The notes below the pieces were generated by a model. That model had not been told where the DNA came from, ran no database searches, and was given only the letters and a program-made list of their open reading frames with translations. The position numbers and the translations under genes were made by a program. Shown piece after piece: positions 8,729 through 17,900 of a stretch of DNA of 64,000 nt (its first letter is position 1; every line of letters starts with the position of its first letter). The DNA lies in contig NZ_PVBR01000017.1 in assembly GCF_002980495.1 (NCBI RefSeq), positions 44,142 through 108,141 of the forward strand, written 5' to 3'. This DNA is from Phyllobacterium phragmitis (lineage in GTDB: Bacteria > Pseudomonadota > Alphaproteobacteria > Rhizobiales > Rhizobiaceae).

Positions 8729-10507
8729 TCAAGTCGGCTTGAGCGGCCAGAAAACAAGGATTGCCGGCACCGAAACGCAGATAATCAGCGCTTCGAGCGG
8801 CAGGCCGATGCGCCAGTAATCGCCAAATCGATAGCCGCCCGGTCCCATGATGATGGTGTTGTTCTTGTGGCCGATCGGCGTCAGGAAAGCGCAGGATGCG
8901 GCGACGGCGACGCCCATCAGGAAGGGATCGGGCGAAACGCCGATCGAATTGGCCACACCGACCGCGATCGGCGCGGCGATCAGGGCGGTCGCAACATTGT
9001 TCAGGAAGTCCGAAAGTGTCATCGTCACGATCATCACGATGGCCAGGGTCGCCCAGGCTGGAAGTGACGACGTTTGAGCGACGATGGCCTCGGCGATGAG
9101 TTGCGTGCCGCCGGATTCTTCCAGCGCCAGCCCGATCGGAATCAGCGAGCCCAAAAGAATGATCACCGGCCATTCGACGGCATCATAGACCTCGCGCGGG
9201 CTGACGATGCTGAACAGGGCATAGAAGCAAACGGCGGCGGCGAGCGCGACGGCCAGCGGCATGATGCCGACCACCGACAGCGCGATCGCCACGGCGAAAA
9301 TGCCGATGGCCAGCGCCGCCTTGCTGCGCTGGATGACGGTGTGCTTCCTTTCGGCCAGCGGCAGCGCGCCCATCCATTCGGCGGCATCGGCCACACGGCT
9401 TTCTGAACCCAGAAGCAGGAGAACGTCGCCCGGTGCGATCGTCAGCTTGCGCACATGTTCGCGGAACCTCCTGCCCTGGCGCGATACACCCAGGAGCGTC
9501 ACGCTGCGCCGGTTGAAAAGCCGCATGTCGTCGGCGGAGCGCCCGACCGCCGGCGCACCGACCGGCACGATCGCTTCGGTCAACGTCATCGACCCGCCGG
9601 CGAGCCCGTCATGCTTGGCGTCGGAGGAGATTTTCAGCTTGGCGGCCCCGACGAATGCCTCGATCGATTTCGGATCGCCCTCCAGCACCAGCCGGTCGCT
9701 CTTCTTGATCTCCTCGCCCATGGCGAAACCCGGCAGGCGCTTGCCCCGCCGCACCAGGCCGAGAATGGTCACATCGTTTTCCTCCGCGGTGTCGACGAGC
9801 TCGCGCGGCGTCTTGCCGACCCATTCCGACTCCTCGGGGAAGCCCGCTTCGGCGACGAAAAGGCCCGACGCCGTATCGCCGCTCTGAAACGCCTTGGCCC
9901 GTTGCGGAATGAGCCGCCAGCCGAAACCCGCGACAAAGGCGATGCCTGTGATAGCGCAGATCAGCCCGACTGGGGTGAAGTCGAACATGGAAAACGCCTC
10001 GCCAAAGGCGCGCTCGCGATATTGCGCAATGACGATATTGGGCGGCGTGCCGATCAGCGTGATCATGCCGCCGAGGATGGTGGCGAAGGAAAGCGGCATC
10101 AGCGACAACGAGACCGGCCGCTTGGCCTTGCGCGCTGTCTCTAGGTCCAGCGTCATCAATATGACCAGCGCTGCGACATTGTTGATGACGGCCGACAAAA
10201 CTGCGCCCACCACCGACATGATGCCGATATGCGCCGACAATGAACGTCCGGAATCGACAACGAACTGCGCGATCAGTTCGACCGCGCCCGAATTCACCAT
10301 GGCGCGCGAGACGATCAGCACCAGCGCGATGATAACGACGGCTTCATGGCCGAACCCGGCGAATGCATGGTCTGCGGGAACCGCGCCGCCGACAACGCCG
10401 ATGATCAACGCGCCGAAAGCGACCAGATCGTAGCGTATCCGCCCCCAAACGAGAAAAGCGAAGACGGCAGCCAAGAGTGCAAAGAGGAAGATCTGCTCAT
10501 AGGTCAT
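8729..10507 (-). CDS. SLC13-family permease with two TrkA-C (RCK_C) domains
   Basis: A 592-residue protein with the architecture of SLC13/DASS-related permeases: N-terminal membrane segments (residues about 1-185, including ALSAVINNVAALVIL), a soluble insert of two RCK_C domains (about 205-375, e.g. KSDRLVLEGDPKSIEAF and APGDVLLLLGSES), then a second membrane half ending in LTPIGHKNNTIIMGPGGYRFGDYW. Homologues move sulfate or dicarboxylates with sodium. The insert suggests ligand gating. It is a single gene on the minus strand; the substrate is not determined. Confidence 0.88.
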   Translation of the reverse strand: MTYEQIFLFALLAAVFAFLVWGRIRYDLVAFGALIIGVVGGAVPADHAFAGFGHEAVVIIALVLIVSRAMVNSGAVELIAQFVVDSGRSLSAHIGIMSVVGAVLSAVINNVAALVILMTLDLETARKAKRPVSLSLMPLSFATILGGMITLIGTPPNIVIAQYRERAFGEAFSMFDFTPVGLICAITGIAFVAGFGWRLIPQRAKAFQSGDTASGLFVAEAGFPEESEWVGKTPRELVDTAEENDVTILGLVRRGKRLPGFAMGEEIKKSDRLVLEGDPKSIEAFVGAAKLKISSDAKHDGLAGGSMTLTEAIVPVGAPAVGRSADDMRLFNRRSVTLLGVSRQGRRFREHVRKLTIAPGDVLLLLGSESRVADAAEWMGALPLAERKHTVIQRSKAALAIGIFAVAIALSVVGIMPLAVALAAAVCFYALFSIVSPREVYDAVEWPVIILLGSLIPIGLALEESGGTQLIAEAIVAQTSSLPAWATLAIVMIVTMTLSDFLNNVATALIAAPIAVGVANSIGVSPDPFLMGVAVAASCAFLTPIGHKNNTIIMGPGGYRFGDYWRIGLPLEALIICVSVPAILVFWPLKPT

Positions 10508-10689
10508 CGAAGAAGCCTCTTGAAATAAACAGGAACTGGGCGCGCCTCACGGAGCAGATTGAGCGTTGCATGGGCGGGGTTTCTCAAACTGTCCTTGAAC
10601 ACGCTTCAACTCTGCTCGTACCGCCAAACCTGTTGAAGCGACCTGGCCGGCCCCATTAAGAAGGTCCACCGGCTACGTTGGAGAGAGAC

Positions 10690-10850
10690 CCGGCGGTTAT
10701 TATGGTCGCCGAGGTTGGCCGACCTCAGGGGAGCGTAGAGCAGACCAGCGGAGCGAGGCAAGATGGCTTGTGGCGCTGGCGGTTTATAGCCAAGCGAGCT
10801 GTGCGGCCCGATGGTGTTGTACAGCTTAGCGACGGAACACCCACGGGCCC
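10690..10850 (-). pseudogene. Transposase C-terminal remnant (IS3-type integrase end)
   Basis: On the minus strand the text LYNTIGPHSSLGYKPPAPQAI is the classic end of IS3-family integrase-type transposases (usually YN..RPHSSLGYRPPAPEA). The upstream catalytic DDE part is not present in any frame, so only the tail survives. The rest of the longer frame around it (10606-11154) has no recognisable coding sense. It marks an old insertion next to the TAXI-TRAP genes. Confidence 0.65.
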
Positions 10851-11092
10851 GGAGCGCGCGGTTGCCGATCGACCCGATCACCATCGGCGCCTGCGGATCA
10901 CAAACCTCGGTTTTGATCGCGAACGCCATGTTACGGCTCTTCTTCCCAATGAGTACGAAGCGGCATGATCGGCTGGATTCCGTCCGTCCACTCATTTTCC
11001 GGCAAAAATGGCATAATTCATGTTGTGATGCTTGGTCAAACCGGATGGCGCCTGCTATGCGGAACGCAGCAATACAGGGAGGACTTCCAGCA

Positions 11093-12055
11093 ATGTTTCG
11101 TTCAGCCATCAAAGCAATGCTCGCCTCGGCCTTGGCCTTCGGCGTCGCCACCACCGCCGCAAGTGCCGAAACCCGCGTGACCTACAAGTCCGCCAAGGCC
11201 GGCTCGTCCTATTACCAGATGGGCGTCGAGATCGCCGAGGCGATAAAGAAGGGCACCAACGGCAAGATCATCATGACCATCGAGGAAAGCCAGGGCTCGG
11301 TGCAAAACGTGATGGAAGTGCGCGCGCGCGGCGGGGACTATGTCTTCACGACGCCGCCGGCGCTGGTCGGTGCGGCGCAAAAGGGGACCGGAGCCTTCGA
11401 GGGCAAGGGCGATCCGAAATTCGCCGAAATCCGCGGCCTGTTTCCGATCCCGTCGCTCACCATGCACTTCGTCATGTCGAAGGCCTCGGGCGCAAAGGAT
11501 TTCGCCGGCATGCAGGGCAAGACCATTTTGCTCGGCAAGGGATCCTTCGGCGCGACGGAGGGCGAGAAATATCTCGGCCTGTTCGGCCTCGATGGCAAGG
11601 TGAAGATCGCCGACGCGGAACTTTCGAACGCCGTCGCCGCGCTGAAGAACGGCCAGATCGACGGGTTCGTCACCGCCGGCTCCTGGCCCGCGCCGAACGT
11701 TTTGGAGGCCGCAGCAAGCGTCGATGTCACCATCCTGTCGCTGACGCCTGAGCAACTGGCCGAGACGAAGCGCGCGCCATTGACCATCCCTGCCGGCACC
11801 TACGCCGGCCAGGACAAGGACATACTGACGACGTCCCTGCCTGTCGTCGCCTATACCACGACTGCGATGGACGAAGAGACCGCTTACCAGCTCACCAGGA
11901 CCTTTTGGCAACAGAAGGAGGCGATGAGCGGTTCGGCGCCCTGGTGGAAGGGCGTCGACAAGAGCCTGATGGCCAATATAGCCGGCAAGCTGCATCCCGG
12001 CGCCATCCGCTACTACAAGGAAGCGGGTTTTGAACTGGCTGAAGGCCAGATGTAA
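11093..12055 (+). CDS. TAXI-family TRAP transporter solute-binding protein
   Basis: A 320-residue periplasmic protein. A signal peptide (MFRSAIKAMLASALAFGVATT, cleaved near ASA-ET) is followed by KSAKAGSSYYQMGVEIAEAIKK, typical of the TAXI family. The start at 11093 has a strong GGGAGGA upstream; the frame is open further upstream but that region is the transposase remnant and leader. The adjacent fused TRAP permease confirms the role. The ligand is unknown. Confidence 0.88.
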   Translation: MFRSAIKAMLASALAFGVATTAASAETRVTYKSAKAGSSYYQMGVEIAEAIKKGTNGKIIMTIEESQGSVQNVMEVRARGGDYVFTTPPALVGAAQKGTGAFEGKGDPKFAEIRGLFPIPSLTMHFVMSKASGAKDFAGMQGKTILLGKGSFGATEGEKYLGLFGLDGKVKIADAELSNAVAALKNGQIDGFVTAGSWPAPNVLEAAASVDVTILSLTPEQLAETKRAPLTIPAGTYAGQDKDILTTSLPVVAYTTTAMDEETAYQLTRTFWQQKEAMSGSAPWWKGVDKSLMANIAGKLHPGAIRYYKEAGFELAEGQM

Positions 12056-12121
12056 ACCTCGTGCTCGCGAAGCGTGCGGCGGATGCCGCGCTCTTCGCTT
12101 TGCCTCCAGCCTTTTCATTTT

Positions 12122-12165
12122 CACCTGATCGTTCCCCATCTGATCGTCCCCCATCTGATCGTCCC
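12122..12165 (+). repeat. 15-bp tandem repeat, three units, abutting a start codon
   Basis: Units CACCTGATCGTTCCC, CATCTGATCGTCCCC and CATCTGATCGTCCC sit head to tail and end exactly at the ATG at 12166. The repeats occupy the place where a ribosome binding site should be. In frame they would read as repeats of P-S-D-R-P if translation began at the GTG at 12061. Confidence 0.85.
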
Positions 12166-13932
12166 ATGACCAAACGCATTCTCCTTGCGGCTCTTGCCGG
12201 GCTGCTCGTCGCCTTTCACCTGGGGCTGATCTTTTCCGGCCTCGTGCCGAACCTCGTCAGCCGGCCGCTGCACATGGCGCTGATCCTGCCATGGCTCTTG
12301 ATCTTCGCGCCTTCGACCGGCCTGATGCGCCTCTCCGGCTGGGTGCTGGCGATTGCGGGGATCGCGGCGTGCGTGTGGGTGGCGTTGAACGAGCAGGACC
12401 TTGCCGACCAGTATGGCTTCCTGGAAGGTCCCATGCAGATCGGGATCGCCGTCACGCTGCTCATCGTGGTGCTGGAGACGGCGCGTCGGGCCATTGGCTG
12501 GGCGCTGCCCGGCGTCGCCGCGCTGGCGCTGCTCTACGGCCTGTTCGGCCAATATATTCCGGGCGAGTTCGGTCATGCGGGCACGCCGCTGGCAAGCTTC
12601 CTCGGCACGCTGACGATCGCCGAGGGCGGTTTGTGGGGCAGTCTGACCGGTGTCTCGGTCGGCACGGTCGCGATCTTCGTCATCTTCGGCGCGGTGCTGA
12701 ACGCCGGCGAGGCGGGGCGGGGCTTCATGAACGTGGCGGCGGCGGCTGCCGGCCGGCTGAACGGTGGCGCAGGCAAGGTGTCGGTCATCTCGTCTGCATT
12801 GTTCGGCTCGATCTCCGGGTCGGCCTCGGCGAATGTGGCCTCTACCGGCGCCATCACGATTCCGGCGATGGTCGGGCTCGGCTATCCCAAGCGGCTGGCC
12901 GGCGCGATCGAGGCGGTGGCATCCTCCGGCGGGCAGATCATGCCGCCACTGATGGGGGCAGGGGCCTTCGTGATGGTGGAACTGACGGGCACGCCCTACA
13001 CCGGCATCATGGCGGCGGCGACCTTGCCTGCCATCCTCTATTTCCTCGCCGTCTGGATGGGCATCAACGCTTTCACCACACGCTATCCCTTAAAAGGTCT
13101 GCCGGACGATCAGAAACCCGTTCTGCGCGACGTTCTCGTCACCTCGGCTTTCTTCCTGGTGCCGTTCTCGGTCCTTTTGTGGGGCATGTTCTGGGCGCGC
13201 TACACGCCGCAATATGCAGCCGCTTTCGCCATCCTCGCCGGAACCGTCCTGCTGTTGGTCGACGGCAGGCTGCATTTCAGCGGGCGCGCGGCGCTGGCCC
13301 GGTTCGAGAATGCCCTGATCGCCGCGGCGCGGCAGGTATCGATGATCGCGGCGATCATCCTTTGCGCCTCGCTCATCATCGGCGTGCTGTCGATCACCGG
13401 CCTTGGCGTAAAGATCACCTCGCTGATCCTGTCGGGCTCCGGCGGCATGTTGTGGCCGTCACTGTTCCTGACCGCGGCGGCCTGCCTTATCCTGGGCATG
13501 GAGGTGCCGACGACAGCCGCATACGTCATCTGCGTTTCGGTCGCCGGACCAGCGCTCACGCAGCTCGGCCTCGCGCCGCTGCAGGCTCATCTCTTCGTGT
13601 TCTGGTTCGCGCTTTTGTCGACCATCACGCCACCCGTCTGCGGCGCTGTCTTCATCGCTGCCGGCATGGTGCGCGAAGACTGGCTGAAGGTGGCCTTCAC
13701 CGCGATGGCTCTGGGCGTCGGGCTCTATCTGATCCCGCTGGCGATGATCGCCAATCCGAACCTGCTTGCCACAGCGCAGGCGCCGGTCGCGGCCCTGTTT
13801 GCCGGCGTCAAGGTGGCCGTCGGCCTGACCTGCGTTTCCTACGGGCTGATCGCCGCTTATCGGCTCCCGGTCCGCGCGGCGCTCGTGGCGGCCGGGCTCG
13901 GCGTTTTATTCGTGCCGTTCAGTCCGCTTTAG
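12166..13932 (+). CDS. TRAP transporter fused permease (small + large subunits)
   Basis: A 588-residue (from ATG 12166) highly hydrophobic protein of the fused 4TM/12TM type that partners TAXI binding proteins. The DctM-like half shows FGSISGSASANVASTGAITIP and SSGGQIMPPLMGAGAFVM, the conserved scaffold motifs. An alternative GTG start at 12061, five bases after the binding-protein stop, would translate through the 15-bp repeats and add 35 residues; either is possible because no Shine-Dalgarno precedes 12166. It uses an ion gradient to import an unidentified organic acid. Confidence 0.87.
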   Translation: MTKRILLAALAGLLVAFHLGLIFSGLVPNLVSRPLHMALILPWLLIFAPSTGLMRLSGWVLAIAGIAACVWVALNEQDLADQYGFLEGPMQIGIAVTLLIVVLETARRAIGWALPGVAALALLYGLFGQYIPGEFGHAGTPLASFLGTLTIAEGGLWGSLTGVSVGTVAIFVIFGAVLNAGEAGRGFMNVAAAAAGRLNGGAGKVSVISSALFGSISGSASANVASTGAITIPAMVGLGYPKRLAGAIEAVASSGGQIMPPLMGAGAFVMVELTGTPYTGIMAAATLPAILYFLAVWMGINAFTTRYPLKGLPDDQKPVLRDVLVTSAFFLVPFSVLLWGMFWARYTPQYAAAFAILAGTVLLLVDGRLHFSGRAALARFENALIAAARQVSMIAAIILCASLIIGVLSITGLGVKITSLILSGSGGMLWPSLFLTAAACLILGMEVPTTAAYVICVSVAGPALTQLGLAPLQAHLFVFWFALLSTITPPVCGAVFIAAGMVREDWLKVAFTAMALGVGLYLIPLAMIANPNLLATAQAPVAALFAGVKVAVGLTCVSYGLIAAYRLPVRAALVAAGLGVLFVPFSPL

Positions 13933-13988
13933 GGCAGGTTGGTTAGGGACCGCGTTCAGTCTCGGAGGGCCAGATCATAGACACAGGC

Positions 13989-14774
13989 TTGTCGCCGCAA
14001 ACACTGCAATTCATCCAGGCAAACTTTCCTGTCCTTCCGGTCCCGTCCGTGCCGGAAATCAGTTTGCACAAAGCTGTCCCGAAAAGCGGGTTGTGGCGTC
14101 TTGCCGAAATGGACGCGCATGGTTTTGGCGAACCATACTGGGCTCATTACTGGGGCGGAGGCCTCGCGCTGGCACGGCACATTCTCGACCATCCCGAAAC
14201 GGTCGCAGGTCGCGGCGTGCTCGACCTTGGCACCGGTTCCGGCATCGTCGGCATCGCGGCGGCCAAGGCAGGCGCAGGGCACGTGATCTGTGCCGACACC
14301 GACAGATACGCCACGGCAGTGGCTCGTTTGAACGCAGTGACAAACGGGGTCGGGATTGCAACGTTCCTGGGTGATATGACGGCCAACCCACCGCCTACGG
14401 TAGACATTGTCCTTGTCGGTGACCTGTTCTACGAGCGCGACCTTGCTGCACGCGTCACGACTTTTCTGGATCGATGCCTTGGGGCGCATATCGAGGTGTT
14501 GATCGGTGATCCATGGCGAGCGTTTCTGCCCCATTCACGACTTCGCTTGGTGGCCGAATATCCAGGGCTGGATTTCGGACAGGGCGCGCAGGCCCGCGAA
14601 AGGCAAAATGCCGTTTTCTCCTTCAGAGAAACCGTGCACAGGGACAAGCCATGCCTTGGAAAATCGCCGAAACGATCGCTGCGGATGCTCTTGTGCGCTT
14701 GGAGGGCGCTACATTGCTACTCGCCCTGTTCGATGATTCCCATGCGATGGAACGTGTCGTCGATGCGGTTCTGA
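13989..14774 (+). CDS. SAM-dependent methyltransferase, ETFB/nicotinamide N-methyltransferase type
   Basis: A 261-residue frame beginning at a TTG. Residues about 48-60 (PYWAHYWGGGLAL) and 76-85 (VLDLGTGSGI) are the family landmarks, and VDIVLVGDLFYERDLA is the post-motif region of the electron-transfer-flavoprotein beta-subunit lysine methyltransferases. Relatives end soon after the VFSF strand (about residue 213). Here a further 48 residues of basic, unconserved text follow, overlapping a separate small frame, so the natural stop may have been lost by mutation. The substrate is inferred from family only. Confidence 0.72.
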   Translation: MSPQTLQFIQANFPVLPVPSVPEISLHKAVPKSGLWRLAEMDAHGFGEPYWAHYWGGGLALARHILDHPETVAGRGVLDLGTGSGIVGIAAAKAGAGHVICADTDRYATAVARLNAVTNGVGIATFLGDMTANPPPTVDIVLVGDLFYERDLAARVTTFLDRCLGAHIEVLIGDPWRAFLPHSRLRLVAEYPGLDFGQGAQARERQNAVFSFRETVHRDKPCLGKSPKRSLRMLLCAWRALHCYSPCSMIPMRWNVSSMRF

Positions 14775-14812
14775 TGGACGCCAACGCGGCGGCAAGTGCG
14801 CACGGCAAGTAG
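14651..14812 (+). CDS. Possible small protein overlapping the methyltransferase 3' end
   Basis: A 53-residue frame (MPWKIAETIAADALVRLEG...) starts inside the 3' extension of the methyltransferase, in another frame, after an AGGGACAAGCC stretch that could serve as a ribosome binding site. The composition is balanced and helical (AADALVRLEGATLLLALF), more protein-like than the overlapping extension. No family is recognised. It may be a real small gene that was originally downstream of a shorter methyltransferase. Confidence 0.35.
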   Translation: MPWKIAETIAADALVRLEGATLLLALFDDSHAMERVVDAVLMDANAAASAHGK

Positions 14813-14955
14813 TTTGAGTGCGACGAAGTTTGGCGGTGTGATTGTCCGAAATGAATGGCTGCTTGTCACAAGCACTTCACACACCAGCGTTTAATCTTAA
14901 CGCAATCCTTACTCGAAACAGACCGCAAAGTCACAGCGACAGGAGAGGCGTCCCG

Positions 14956-17900
14956 ATGTCCAAAGTCACGAGCAAACCTTCGAGCCCCGTTGATCCGGAT
15001 TCAGTCGACCCGAATAATGTTGGCGCATGGGAAGATGCTCAAAAGCAGGCAAAGGACGCTGGCATACGCTGGGAACGGCCTGCAGGTGACAATCGTTCGG
15101 CGGAGGAGATCATCAACGACAATCCCTTGTTGCGCGATCTTGGCAACCAGGCCGGCGTCAGGGATTCGCTGGAGGCGCGCGTCGGTGGTGACATCGAGAC
15201 GGACGCCGACGCCGCCTATCGCGCCGTGCAGGTGCTCGAGCATATCGAGAGATTTGATGCCGACGGAAATCGCATCGTCGGCGGCGATGTCGATAATGGC
15301 GAGGTGAACGGCTTCAGCCGGGGCGGCGATGCCTATAACGGCACGGAAGCCGGCCGTCTTCAGGATTTCGGTAAATATGGCTTCTCCAACCTCAGGGGCG
15401 AATTGCAGGACGTCTCGTCTGCCGCTGACGATCCGGAGGCCCGTAAACAGGCCGAGGAACTCGGCATCCAATGGGAGCGCCCCGAGGGCGATGACCGCTC
15501 GGCACAGGATATCATCGATGGCGACCCGCTGCTGAAGAACCTCGGCAACCAGAGCCAGGTCAAGGACATGCTGAAGGAACGTGTCGGCGATTACGAAAAG
15601 GATGCCGACGCTGCCTATCGCGCTAGCCAGGTGCTCCAGCACGTCGAGCAGCTTGATAGCGATGGCAACAGGATCGTCGGCGGCGATCGTGGCAATTCCA
15701 GCATCGACGGTTTCACCAGCAGCGATGAAGCGCGACACGGCACGGAAGCCGGTCGCCTTCAGGATTTCGGCAAGGACGGGTTTGAAAGCCTGAAGGGCAA
15801 GTTGCAAAGCCCGGAGGCTGCGGCCGACAACGAGGAAGCCCGTAAACAGGCCGAGGAACTCGGCATCCAATGGGAGCGCCCCGAGGGCGATGACCGCTCG
15901 GCACAGGATATCATCGATGGCGACCCGCTGCTGAAGAACCTCGGCAACCAGAGCGGCGTCAAGGACATGCTGAAGGAACGTGTCGGCGATTACGAAAAGG
16001 ATGCCGACGCCGCCTATCGCGCTAGCCAGGTGCTCCAGCACGTCGAGCAGCTTGATAGCGATGGCAACAGGATCGTCGGCGGCGATCGTGGCAATTCCAG
16101 CATCGACGGTTTCACCAGCAGCGATGAAGCGCGACACGGCACGGAAGCCGGTCGCCTGCAGGATTTCGGCAAGGACGGCTTCTCCGCCCTCAAGGGCAAG
16201 ATGGCAAACCCGGATATGGTCGGCGACAACAAGGAAGCCCGAGAAGCCGCCGAAAAGGCCGATATCAAGTGGGAACTGCCGGAGGACGATAAGCGCTCGG
16301 CGCAGGACATCATCGATGACAATCCTCTACTGAAGAACCTGGGCAACCAGAGCGGCGTGAAAGACATGCTGAAGGAACGTGTCGGTGATTTCGAGAAGGA
16401 TGCCGACGCTGCCTACCGGGCGATACAGGTTCTCGACCGCGTCACGATGTACGATGCGGAAGGCAAGCTGCAGTCCGGCGATACGGTATCCAACAGCAGC
16501 ATCGACGGTTTCACCAACAGCGCCGAAGCCCGCAACGGCACCGAAGCCGGACGTCTGCAGGATTTTGGCAAATACGGTTTCGAATCGCTTCCGGCGGCGC
16601 AGAAGACGGAAGACATCGGCAGCTACAAGGACTTCCTCAGCGCCAACAAGGATGCCGACGAAACCTCCAAGACGCTCGCCAAATACGGCGCCCTGCTCGA
16701 GCAGAACTACGACACGATCAAGGCCAAAACCGGCAATGACGAAGTGACGGCCGAAGATCTCAAGAAGTACATGGACGAGAACCCGCAGATCGGCGACGAC
16801 TTCAAAGAAGCGCTGAATTTCTGGTCGAAACCCGGCGCATTCAATTCGCTCGAGACCGCCGCCGACCCCTTGAAGTTCAAGCCGGATGGTAATGTCAGCA
16901 AGGCCGACATCAGCAACTGGATCAAGACGCAGGCGCCGAAGGATGCCGGGGCAGCCATCACTTTTCTAACCGGGGCGGTCAACGGAAATGCGGTTGGCGG
17001 AACCGACACGAGCAAGCTGAACAAGGATATCTTCGAGAATCCGGACAAGTACTCGGCGAAGGAAAAGGCCGCAGCGCTTCAGGAACTGCTGACCGCGCAG
17101 CAGCTGGTTATCAAGGGCGCCGAGGCAGGCATGTGGGGCGACGACTACGGCAAGGTCAGCATTTCCAACCGTGCGCGCACCCATCCGGATCCGAACGAAA
17201 TACTCAATGACATCAACGGGCATATCAGCATCCTCGAAAGCGATCCCGAGGTTATAAAATACCTCAATGAGAATAGCGCCAAGCAGATGACGGAGCTTCT
17301 TGACGAGAACGAGGGTCTCAAGGACGCGCTGCAGACCACCTACGATGACGAGATCAAAAACGGAAAGTCGCTGGACAGCCTTTGGGACACGCATACCAAA
17401 GACGGCAAGACCGACCAGCAGGCGGCGCTTGCGGAGTTCTATACATCGGCAAGCCTGTACCAGGAGGCGCTCGGCATCAAGGGTCCGGCTGCGATCCAGG
17501 AGGCGGTCGGCTCTTCAGAGCACGCCCAGGACTTCAAGGATTTCTACGAGCAGTCTCTCGCCTCCGGCAAACGGCTGGAAGAACTGATGGAAACCAACAC
17601 CTTCGAGGAGGCGGTCGGCGCGTTCAGCGCGGAAGTTGCGCTTTATAACGCGACGCTCGACCCGGAGTTCACCGGCAAGTTCGACAAGCAACTGAATGAC
17701 AACTTCAACAGGGTCGCGCAGGAAAACGTCTTGAAAGACGGAACTTTCGATGACCTGAAAAAGACATTCGGCATCGATGGCGGCGATGAACTGGATGAGG
17801 CGAAGGTAAAATCGGTGATCGAGGAGATCATCAAGAACGATCCGGAGCTTCTGGCCAACCCGGATGGAACCACCGCAACGGCCGACCAGATCCTTGCCGG

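Noticed and set aside
10606..11154. A 182-codon minus-strand frame taken as a full gene
   Set aside because: Only the short IS3-type transposase tail inside it makes sense; the rest has no recognisable coding character and overlaps the TAXI binding-protein leader and start.
14842..14956. hrp box (GGAACC...CCAC) upstream of the HrpK-like gene
   Set aside because: No acceptable match was found in the leader, so HrpL-type control is not supported.
15043..16638. CRISPR-like array
   Set aside because: The periodicity is 399 bases, in frame and coding; no short direct repeats with unique spacers.
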